Shown here: in pieces, positions 54,899 through 64,000 of the stretch
How positions within the stretch are numbered: the stretch's first letter is position 1
How the letters are laid out: every line of letters starts with the position of its first letter
Source: Glebionis coronaria
Taxonomy: Eukaryota > Streptophyta > Magnoliopsida > Asterales > Asteraceae
Assembly (NCBI GenBank): GCA_025667525.1
Contig: CM046878.1
Coordinates: 393,332,974-393,396,973, forward strand
Direction of reading: 5' to 3'
Length of the DNA stretch: 64,000 nt
The notes under the pieces: generated by a model
Databases searched by the model: none
What the model was told of the DNA's origin: nothing
The model's input: only the letters and a program-made list of their open reading frames with translations
Made by a program: the position numbers and the translations under genes

Positions 54899-55447
54899 GT
54901 GGTACCAGTTGCAGGTTCCGGGGCGGTAGGAGCTACGGCACTCACGGGGTAGCTCGCCAGACTTGTTCATCCATGTGCGGTGTGGGGTTGGCCTGGGCCG
55001 TCGCAGTACCACTTTCCTCCTGGTACTGACGATGGTCTTTCCTTAGTTTCTTTGGGGGAGCATTCGAGGCCCTCGCCTCATCCCCTAGTGTCTTTGCCAC
55101 CTTCCTGGTGGTATTTCTCTTTCTGGATGTGGGCTTGGGGGACCCAGAGGCTTGAGTGATGTCTTCATCCTCAAGGTTGAGGAAATCACCTTCTCCTGCA
55201 TCTTCCTGGTGCGTCACGGCGCCCTCCAACAACAACTCTCCACCATCTTCATTATGGAAATCCAGAGGGGAGTTCTCGATAATAGGCTCTTCTTCATCCG
55301 ATCTTTGCTCGGAAGTTTATTCGAGTGGAATGGTACGGTCTGTGGTCGCGTCGAGAAGGGGGAGTTCATTCTCCTTCAACGGGCGGAATCCTTCAGGCAC
55401 TTTCATTGGGTCGCCCTGACGCAATAATCCGTGTAGGTTCATCTCTA
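54899..55447 (-). pseudogene. Element D antisense gene, exon with basic linker
   Basis: The minus-strand frame begins after a candidate acceptor (TCCGTAG at about 55447): MNLHGLLRQGDPMKVPEGFR, a TAA at 55317-55319, an acidic stretch, then a basic nuclear-signal-like part (SRKRNTTRKVAK, PPKKLRKDHR). The stop could derive from CAA. The frame ends near 54942 by a small indel; the other frame is open to the donor at 54898. Confidence 0.5.
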
Positions 55448-55529
55448 CGGACATTTACAATTACACGGGTCAGTAAGGTCCTAAAATGCAAATGACATTT
55501 ATCACATCTACAAAGTATAAGTAAACCTA

Positions 55530-56051
55530 CCCTGTCCACGATCCGTCAGAAAGCACGGATATAAGTTCTACCTCCCATAATAACGACGGCTTAATCCTAC
55601 TAAGCACATAAAATGTTCCGACAACCCCTTATGGAATTCTGTGCGGTGGGTATCTAGTATTTTCAGGTCTCTACTGCTATAGTCTTTGGATTTGGGCGGA
55701 GAATCTTTGGGTACTCTGGTTTGAAGGACGAAAGGAGTGGGGAATACTTTTTCATCAACAAAAAAGTAATGGTCGTACCAGTTCTTAAGGGAGTCTAAAG
55801 GCTTCCTATACGTCATTGGGGCGTTCCCGGATCGTTTTTTAAACGATAGCCACCCATTCACTAGTTGGGGGGAGTAAAAATCCCTAAATAGGTTCACGGT
55901 CGGAGTTACACCGCATGTATGGCATGTAATCTCAAATTGATTGATTTTACACGCCCCTATGCAGTGAAGCTGGGTTATGTGGAAATCATAGTATAAAAGC
56001 AGATCTACCAGGAACTTAGATAGGGGGATACGGTAGTTGGCCGAGTCAAAT
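55530..56051 (-). pseudogene. Element D antisense gene, 5' exon with gypsy-associated domain
   Basis: Minus-strand protein ISYRIPLS-like start at the H junction, then LVDLLLYYDFHITQLHCIG, CGVTPTVNLFRDFYSPQLV, NGWLSFKKR and LDSLKNWYDHYFFVDEKVFP. From memory this matches the plant gypsy-type transposon domain PF04195 (Transposase_28) found antisense in Tat elements. Its true N-terminus is lost: the LTR of element H starts at 56052. A candidate intron donor GGTAGGT lies near 55530, and the acceptor near 55447. Biological role unknown. Confidence 0.7.
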
Positions 56052-59000
56052 TGTAACACCCCCAAATTTATACAACTCAATACAGCGGAAGACTAGTTGG
56101 TGTTACGGGATAGCACATTACTCACATCATAGACAACGCATAAAAATTGCGTCGTTTATTAATAAAGCATTTCCATTCATAAATATCAAATTTACATAGG
56201 TCCCCAGTCATGGTCATTTCATACAATTTTACAAAAGATTTGAATGGAAATTATAATTTAAGTGCGGGCCATGAATTCTTGTTGTCTTCCCGAGAATTAC
56301 CTTCAAGTACCTGAGATAAAACATGTTAAAAGAAAAGGTCAACGATAACGCCGAGTGAATTCATAGAGTTTAATAAAATCCATCAATATAACTTTGGTAT
56401 AAAATTATTTCCAAAAATCATTTCGTACAAATCATTGTAATAGGCCATAAAATAGCCAAAATCATTTTATACAAATCTTTATCGAAAATCATAATATCGG
56501 CATTTTCCATAAAAATCATTATACGAGCCAATGTCGTAAAAACATCATACAATACGTTTTACAACGTTGTATAGATTAAATAAAAACTGTTATATGAATA
56601 TGGTTATATAAAACCAAAACACGAACATAATATCAATAGTATGACCCCGTATTGCTAGTCAGGCAATACATCGTAATTCGGAGCGTATAGCAGTATTTCG
56701 TTAATCGGATTATTATAAGCCGCATGACATTGTTACCTTACTAAACCAAACAACGGGTAGCTAACCCGATACTCAATTTGCCCATCTAAGTTAGCGTGTC
56801 GTCACAAAGGTCACGCTATGGAAATCTTCTCATACATAAATTCGCTTACCAATCAATGTGGCACGACGGGGATCAACCGTCAAGGCGCGAACTGGGGTGA
56901 TCGTCCCCAAATAGTACTATTATATGCATAAGCGTCTACCAAATCCCGGTAGTTCACAATTCATGCTAATGGGACTTTTAGTGACATAACCTAACTTTAA
57001 TAATCCATTTTTATTTCATCTATCGGGTCCTTCAATCATTCATCGGGTCATACAATCATTCGGGTCCAAATCAATAAACAAACAATCGGGACAAATGGTG
57101 TCCTATTTTATAAAAACTAACATGTTATCTCCCTCGCGAGTTTATAAAACATTTATAAAAACATTTAAAAGAGTGCGAGGCTATGAACTCGCGTTGATGT
57201 GGGAAGGCGGGTTATCGGCAATTCGGACGTACGGTACGTGCTTCAGTCACGGAAACCTAGACAAATAATACTCGTCTTAGACTTATGTCCAATGACTTTA
57301 TAAAAATAACAATTATGTATACATATGATGATTATATATATATGATGATCAAGTGGGTTTGCATATTCTCATTTACTCATTTTAGTGCTATGTGTCGATA
57401 ACTTTTATACTAGTTTTCTAGTTTTACCTATTTACGTGTTTTCGGTCCAATAAGCCTATTATAAGTTTATTAACTTGTGTTAATCCATTTTATACTTATA
57501 TTATCAGTATCTATACTTTCCATGTTGGGCCCAAATGGGTTAAGCCCAATAAGTACTTTTTATAAGTGTTTATCTTATTTAGTCCAATTATTAGTCCAAT
57601 ATGCTTAGTTAGCTCGTTAATGTCCGTATGTCCTATAGTTCGGATTTTATCGGTTTTTACTTGTATTAGATAATTATATATCAGTATATGACTTTTAAAA
57701 ACTTTACATTAGACGGGTTTGATCGTCTAAGTTTTAATTGGCGAACAACGTTAATTTTACGGTAATAGCCGAAAAAGTCGTAAAAATCAAGTTTATAGTT
57801 TTTATTACTTATAAGTGTTATTCCACTACCATTTTTATAATTTATACACTTATTTAACCTTTTACATATTTATATAAATAAAATCCATAAGTTAGTGGGT
57901 TTTTATTTTACATTTTATACAATATAATTTTGAGTGCTTATATAATAATAATAAACATTAATTCTCAAAATCTGATTTTTATTTTTATGTTCACCAAAAC
58001 TGCCATATCTAGAGTTCTATATGTAGATAGAAGCTCAAATTTTTATCACATAAACTACATAATATGTGCTCCATTTAACGCTACTATAGCTACTGTTGAA
58101 TCATCCTCTAAGTATTTTCTAAAAATCGTCCAAAACAGTGAACTTAGATTTGTACTTTAAACTTGTTTTGATCATATCTCACTCATTACAATGATTTCAT
58201 TGCATGGCCAACTCTCACATGTGTACAAGACCCATAGCTTACTGTATATCAATTTATTCAAGTCATTTTACCAGTTTACCATATGATTCTTTACTGTTTT
58301 CTACAGCCATCTAAATTAAGCAAGATTTTAACCTTGTTTCTTATAGTTTTTCATCTTTTTAAGCATGTTTATCAACACCAAATCCCCACACAATATTTTT
58401 AATCATCATTCATCATCATATACATATATATATAAGTAAAAGAAATACAAGATTACATAATAAAAAATAACAAGAGGATGAGGAGGACAATCTTTATACC
58501 ACCAAGTTGATGTAGGTTATGATTTGGACATGGATTTTGATGGAGAAACTTGTGGATAACCAAGACCATCTTCAAGACCACCAATCTTCATAAACACCTT
58601 GTGGAAAATCAGCCCGTACTCCATGGAAACTCCTCCTTGGATGTTATAATCACCACCAATCTTCATCTCTTTTGAAGGAGATTAACATATGTAAGTTATA
58701 ACAATAGTTTATGGTTAAATTTGGATCAAATGGGGTGTTTATGGGGTGATATGGGACGAAATCATAGAGAGAGGAAGAGAGGATTTAGTTGTTTGCATGA
58801 GTGAAAATGTGAGAAAGTGGTTTGGCTAGTGGTTTTGAAAAAAGGTAGCTTACACTTTAAGCTTAGCAAGACAAGTGTTAAGTTAGCTTGTATACTTGAC
58901 ACCTCAAGTGTGTTGTGTAGCTTAGTTAGGCCGGTTTGAGTGGGGATGGGACAAATGTCCCACTTGTCTCATCCCCATTTATTTACGGGTACTCCTTGAT

Positions 59001-59480
59001 TCTAGTTTCCTCGATTTGCGTGCCCTCGGATCGTTTTACGAAGAACGTTTTTATAAATTATGAATCAACGGCACAAAACGAATCTAATAAAAATTATCTC
59101 ATCAAAAACGGAGTTCGAAAACATAAATACGTAATCTTAGGGTTTCTGGTTTAGTCGTAAAGGACGTTAAAATAAAATCGTAAGTCCTAATCTCTTCTCG
59201 TAAATTTGTGAGTTTATGAACTAACACAAATTTAAAACTCCAAAATAATATTCACGGATAAATTTATTTTCTGAAATGTCGGACTGTCACCAAAGACGGT
59301 GTATGTAAACGTAAGCACGTAACGTTGAATCCTCCGGTTTAGACGTAGTCGACGCTACTTCAAGACGTAAATCCAAATTTCTTCCCAAAAATAAGTGAGT
59401 TCATATTATAACATTAAAATAATGTTTTTAAATAATATCTGAGAATAAAAATATCAATCATAAATTGACGGATTGTCACA
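56052..59480 (-). repeat. 3' LTR of element H, Tekay-like, ~3.4 kb
   Basis: On the plus strand it begins TGTAACACCCCC and ends GGATTGTCACA; on the minus strand it reads TGTGACAATCC ... GGTGTTACA. A polypurine-like tract (TGTTTAGGGGTAAATGC, minus strand, 59481-59497) lies next to it on the internal side, giving the orientation. No protein homology is seen inside. The weak ORFs (57930-58160, 58936-59154) look random. Confidence 0.7.
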
Positions 59481-60426
59481 GCATTTACCCCTAAACAGGA
59501 TCTTTGTCCTCAAAGATCATCTTACTACCCGCTTCTTATAGAGTTAAAGCCATGTGGGTATTTCCTCCACATTCGGTCTTTTCTCACAAGTGTAATTCAT
59601 TACAATACGCGAGTTTCATTAAACATAACTACGGGAATAAGATCAGGCTAAATGTTGACTTACTTTCTCTATCCATGATGTTCACGGGTTTTTGATGAAT
59701 GCAACTTTTCGCCGATCTAAACTTTACTAAGAAGAATTCAAATTTTCACTTGATAGATATTTTATCAAGTTCGATATATGAAACATAATTCACGCAGCTC
59801 TTGAAGTCCTAGGGTAGATCCAGCTTATATGCCTTTCAAACCAATCTTTTACATCATCTCATTGGTCCCATACAACGGGGACTTATATCCCATGATTTGT
59901 CAGATCATTAATTCATTTCTCCAAGGTTAAAATTTTTTGCATAACTTCGCTACCCATCTGGCACTTCAAGATCTACATTTCATATTCACATAACCTCTTG
60001 CCCACTACCGGCAGTCAATAATCAGATCCTAATTTCAACAATCATTTCAGATCTCGCGAGTCGAATATTTTGTAAGATTAGGTTCGCCATCATAGGAAAC
60101 CTTAAACCTAAAAGATATGTCCAACTCACAATGGGTGTATGTCGGGTGTCTTCATCCCAACTCCTATATAGATCCTAACAAGATTCGGTCTCGATCCTAA
60201 CACGATAATTATCAATGATAATCTCTCCAAAGGGAAACGATTATATGGTCTATTACCAAAGGTCAATCATTCAAACATAGAACAGCGCTTATAGTATTTT
60301 GTATCATTACTTTACCTCGTCCCTTCGATTGGGGTGGTACATAGTACTCTCATCCAGGTTCGTTCTCAATGATTTCTAAGCAAATCTCTAGAAATTCGAT
60401 GCGAAGCGAGGATCTTGATACATATG
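59481..60426 (-). pseudogene. Element H internal 3' end with integrase relic
   Basis: On the minus strand near 60405-60300, the words DPRFASNF, KSL and ESTMYHP match the chromovirus integrase block that follows the second catalytic aspartate, interrupted by two stops. The rest to 59498 is too decayed to read. Near the LTR, GATCTTTGAGGACAAAGATC recalls the end of Tekay pol. The element is truncated at 60427 by element E. Confidence 0.6.
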
Positions 60427-61171
60427 TGTTGGGAATCTAAACTTGTTAGATTCCCTGATCATTGATTTAAACATAATTAGGCTGTTAGATAGTCCCTTGC
60501 CTGTGCCTAGGAGGCAGGCAAGTTTCGCAAGACTCACAGAGATCCAAGTCTTTGTGAGCAACCTCAGAGGAGTCCATGTCAGAGACATTGTCAGGGAAGT
60601 CGAAGATTACCTAAAGACATACTCATTGGCTGTGATGGATAACAGCCAAGATGTATCAGGGACTCTGAGGGGTTGAGAGTTAACAGGGGTGGCAATACCC
60701 TGATAACTCTCAGCACACTTTGGACATGCCATTTGTGTGTTCGAGACTATGAAGAATAAGGAAACTGTTTTTGACAACTGTTCCTTAAAGCATAATGGAA
60801 GACTACCAAGAATAGAAGGACATCATGTGACTGATGTGGGAACTTGTAAAAGCTTGTGTAGTCGACATCAAGTACTGTTTAAGTCAAACTTGTAACACTA
60901 TAAATAGGATGTGAATCCATGTATTAATGTTTAACACTTTGAGATATTAAGAACATTAGTGCATATAACTTAGTGAATCAAACAGCTACAACTGTATTCA
61001 TAAGTTAGGGTTTATTGTTGTTCAAAGTGTGCACAACACATTGTCATCAAACTGTGTTATCCATAACACTTGTAATTCTTTATTATACAATAATAAGATT
61101 ACGTTTGAAAAGTAATACCTTGTGTTGATTAAGTTAAGATTAGGGTTTCTTGCATTGATTAGGGACTTTCA
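60427..61171 (+). repeat. 5' LTR of element E, 745 bp
   Basis: Begins TGTTGGGAATCTAAAC and ends GGGACTTTCA, 2 nt before the primer site. TATA box TATAAATA at 60899-60906. The 3' LTR lies outside the window. Confidence 0.9.
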
Positions 61172-61173
61172 AT

Positions 61174-61185
61174 TGGTATCAGAGC
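61174..61185 (+). other. Primer binding site of element E (initiator tRNA-Met)
   Basis: TGGTATCAGAGC, identical to that of element F. Confidence 0.95.
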
Positions 61186-61245
61186 GGTGTTTGATATTAA
61201 AACCTTCAAGAAACATCGTTCTCAGTTTTATAATCAAGATCCACC

Positions 61246-63780
61246 ATGCCGGAAACTTCTAGCCCACAATCACCTTCCACAAACCCATCTTCATCAAGAC
61301 TTAACCCTCCAGCCAATGACGATGATCTACCCCAACTTCTTGACTCAAGAGGTGGATCACACGTAACCAGTGTACCAGTCTTTGATGAAGAAGACTTTGC
61401 CAGTTGGAAGAGTCAATTTCTTGTATACCTTGATGAGCTTGAACCTTTTCTCTTAGAAATTTTAGAAAATGGTCCATATATTCCCATGGCGCTTACATCC
61501 ACTGAAGAAAACCCTCTTCCCAAACCTCTCAAACAATGGACTCCAGCTGATAGGAAATTAGCAAACCAAGATAAACGTCTCAAAAGCATCATAATTTCCT
61601 GTCTTCCCAAGCATATCATGAAGTCTGTCATTCAGTGTACCACAGCTAAACAAATGTGGACAGACCTTATTCTTGGCCATGAAGGACCCTCTGAAACAAG
61701 AGAGACACAGATTTAGGCACTCAGACTTCAGTTTAATGCCTTTAAGTCACTTGAAGGTGAAAAGGTTCAGCAAACCTATACTAGGCTGAAGATTCTTCTA
61801 AATGACCTGGCTATGAATGATGTCACTATTGGTCAAGCTGAGATCAATGCTACTTTTGTCAACAGCCTTCCAAGAAAGTGGCTGAGCATGAATCAGACTC
61901 AGAGAGCTAACAACTCAATCAAAAATGATACCCTTGCTCAGCTCTATGGTAAGTACAATTATGAAGAAGGGCTGATCGATACTATCTACAAATCAGAGAC
62001 TGAAAGATTTGTAGTCCAAGGAGCATCTTCCAAAGCTTTGATCTCTGCAAAACATCCTCATGACAACGATTCTGATACTGAAGAAGATACCCGTAGCAGC
62101 CAAGAATTCTTGTCAGACCTCAATGCAGAGTTCCATGAAAGAGCGTTGCTAGCCAACCAAAGAAGATACTACAAAAGATCTGGAAGAGTAGGATCAGCTA
62201 GTAAACCAACTGACAGGTCAAAAGAAACATGTTTTGCCTGTGGAAAGCTTGGACATTATCAAAAAGATTGTCCTTCTACCAAGACATCCTCACCCTCTTA
62301 TCCATCATCTTCATCCAAACCCTACAAGTTCAAACAACAAAACAACTCATCTCAATCCAATTCTTCAGACATTGAGAAGAAAGATTACAAAAATAAGTAC
62401 AAGGCACTTAAAGCTGAGTTAGAACAAATGAACTTGAAGATTGAAGCTCTGTCCAAAAAGAAAAGTGGTGAGAAAAAGACAGAGAAAGGGTTGGTTGCTG
62501 AAACTTATGATTGGAATGATGAACCACTGACTTCAGATGAAGAAGACACCACAAGAGTCAGGGCTTTTATGGCGATAGCTGAGGATGAACCAGCTGTTGG
62601 AAAAGGTGATGCTAGATCAAGACAATGGGTTGACATCACAATGAAAAAGGTACACAGGCTTTTATCTATGTCTGATAGTGATGAACGTAAGCATGTCCTT
62701 GATTACACCATTGTTGATTTACACTTTGTTGAGGAACAAAGAAAGAACCTACTTGATAAGTTTCACTCTATTAAATCTGAAATGATAAATGCTAAGGCTG
62801 AATGTGAAACTCTCAGGCGGGTTAATTTAGAGAAAATATCCCTGCAAAATGAAGTAGCTAGATTAACCTTGAAAAACATAGCTTTAAATGATCAAGTCTC
62901 TGAATTGAACAAGATTATTGAAAAATGGCTGTGTGCTAGGTTTACTATTGATGAATTGCTTAGGGATGAAGTGCCTGCTGACTTAAACAGGGATATAACT
63001 GCTAAGAATAAAAAGCTGAGGATTCTCACCAAACCCAAAGACATTGTCTTTAAATCTACAGAGACTATTCATATGTCAGATACCTCCTTGACTAATGACC
63101 CTGTCTCTGAAGATGTGGCTGAGCTACCACCTTTGCCCAAACTCTCTGGAGTTGAACCTAGCAGTTCTTCTAGATCTGCTAAGGACGAACTTAGGACAGA
63201 TATTGAGAATCCTCCCGCCAAAGTTTTTCGTGTGTCTGCTAAACAAACTGGTAAACAAGTAGCTTTTAAGCCTGTCACTTCTAAAACTGTGAATAAGGTT
63301 GAACCTACCACTGAAGATCGCCTGTTCTCTCTTATGAAAGAAGTAGAACTCTTGAAACAACACATTAAGCCTTCCGCTGAATGCTCTACTTCTCATGAAC
63401 CTATGTCAGTCCTAGGTGAACCCAAAGGGGAAAGGTTAATCAAACCTTATTGCAATGCATGTGAAAATTCTCACCATTCGACCTTAGATCATGACAGACA
63501 CATGGCAGCTAAAAGAGCTCAGACACCCTCTAGGGACAGACCACAGAGTTCCAAAAGGCAACAGGGAAATTACAAACCTTATCCTCCCTATAAATTCTGT
63601 GGGTTCACAGACCATCACTCAGACGAGTGTGGTGACTTCCCTGGGTGTGATATCTGTGGGAGTTATAACCATGAAACAATGAACTGTCCATCCCAACGCC
63701 AAAAGTTTTTCAGGAATACAAGAGTTGCTAACAAGCAATTCAGGGAACCCACTGGAAAGTGGGTTCACCATAAGAACTAA
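61246..63780 (+). pseudogene. gag: Element E gag, one in-frame stop
   Basis: ATG at 61246 in the context ccaccATGc. The frame is open to 63780 (844 codons) except for a TAG at 61714-61716, where a glutamine-type codon (CAG) is the likely ancestor. Capsid blocks: FASWKSQFLVYLDELEPFLL, KQMWTDLILGHEGPSETRET, ATFVNSLPRKWLSM. The first zinc knuckle is CFACGKLGHYQKDC, followed by coiled coils (about 62380-62480 and 62720-62940), then cysteine/histidine-rich segments CNACENSHHSTLDH and CGFTDHHSDEC and a further knuckle CDICGSYNHETMNC. The C-terminus PTGKWVHHKN is directly followed by the pol junction. The single stop makes it either recently dead or dependent on readthrough. Confidence 0.88.
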
Positions 63781-63783
63781 TCT

Positions 63784-64000
63784 GTTTCTATGTATCTGTG
63801 CAGAAATATCTCAAGGAATCGGTATGGTATCTAGATAGTGGCTATTCTAGACACATGACAGGGATTCAACAATACCTGCACAGATACTCAAAGGAGCCAG
63901 GTCCCAAAGTGGTGTTTGGAGATAACTCTTCAGGTGACACAGAAGGATATGGCTCAGTGAACTGCAATGGGATCACATTTACCAGGGTTGCATATGTGAA
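63784..64000 (+). CDS. pol: Element E pol, protease start (partial)
   Basis: In the -1 frame relative to gag, as in element F. The protease region reads SVWYLDSGYSRHMTGIQQYL, with Y where most Copia proteases have C after D-S-G. A TGTGCAG acceptor-like site lies at 63797-63803 between the gag stop and the protease. No ATG overlaps the gag stop here, unlike element F. The frame is open to the window edge. Confidence 0.82.

Larger units (their letters stand above)
46499..56051 (+). mobile_element. Element D: Tat-type Ty3/Gypsy retrotransposon, decayed
   Basis: Plus strand: 5' LTR (46499-47058), primer site, gag, protease, RT, RNase H, a second RNase H, integrase, then a long 3' region with a gene on the minus strand (53486-56051). 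The dual RNase H and the antisense gene are known traits of the Tat/Ogre lineage. Several stops and frameshifts make it non-autonomous. It is cut at 56052 by the LTR of element H, so its 3' LTR is not seen. Confidence 0.87.
60427..64000 (+). mobile_element. Element E: SIRE-type Ty1/Copia retrotransposon, 5' part
   Basis: 5' LTR, iMet primer site, gag and the start of pol are present; the rest runs off the right edge. It has the same gag layout and gag-pol junction as element F but a different LTR and no CGCTGAY motif. It inserted into the integrase region of element H. Confidence 0.9.

Noticed and set aside
56052..59480. ORFs inside the Tekay-like LTR (57930-58160, 58936-59154)
   Set aside because: Short, biased composition and no recognisable motif; expected by chance in 3.4 kb.
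1..64000. Host protein-coding gene
   Set aside because: Every open frame with a recognisable domain belongs to a retroelement; none matches a cellular gene that I know.

Overview
The window is a block of plant nuclear DNA made almost entirely of nested LTR retrotransposons. I see no host gene. The lineages (SIRE-type Ty1/Copia, Athila-type, Tat-type and Tekay-like Ty3/Gypsy), their tRNA primer sites and long LTRs point to a eudicot with a large repeat-rich genome. The third-ORF proteins at 16396-20448 and 37456-40542 resemble, from memory, proteins abundant in Asteraceae assemblies such as Tanacetum, so Asteraceae is the best guess. No search was run.

Layout, left to right. (A) 1-6541, minus: Athila-type gag-protease, primer site and a ~3.1 kb 5' LTR. 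It abuts (B) 6542-14739, minus, an older Athila-type element with decayed integrase, RNase H, RT, protease and gag and a 1.6 kb LTR holding a 13-bp repeat array. (C) 14740-22620, plus: the 3' half of a SIRE-like Copia element, with a second 13-bp array, a broken third ORF and a 2 kb structured 3' region. Its end is interrupted by an Athila-like solo LTR (J, 22621-26040), followed by a 446-bp LTR that looks chimeric (26049-26494) and a Copia RNase H scrap. (G) 27329-43976, plus: an Athila-type element whose 5' LTR is split by (F) 29110-41099. F is an apparently complete Copia element with identical 497-bp LTRs, a GTCAT target duplication and three intact ORFs (gag, pol and a 1028-aa ORF of unknown function). 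G's gag is cut by (C') 43977-46498, minus, a relative of C. C' is cut by (D) 46499-56051, plus, a Tat element with two RNase H domains and a split, probably spliced, antisense gene. D is cut by (H) 56052-60426, minus, Tekay-like, and H by (E) 60427-64000, plus, a Copia element that runs off the window.

The insertion order on the right is therefore G, then C', D, H, E; F entered G separately and, with identical LTRs, looks youngest. Older elements carry many stops of the CAG/CAA/CGA to TAG/TAA/TGA kind, as expected of methylated silenced repeats; F has none.

The strongest unexplained signals are a short sense-strand motif, CGCTGAY, found about 30 times across coding and non-coding parts of F; 13-bp arrays with a shared TTGCGAT core in two unrelated elements; palindromes of differing sequence but similar geometry at the U3 end of four Athila-like LTRs; and TGTGCAG acceptor-like sites at the ORF junctions of both Copia elements.
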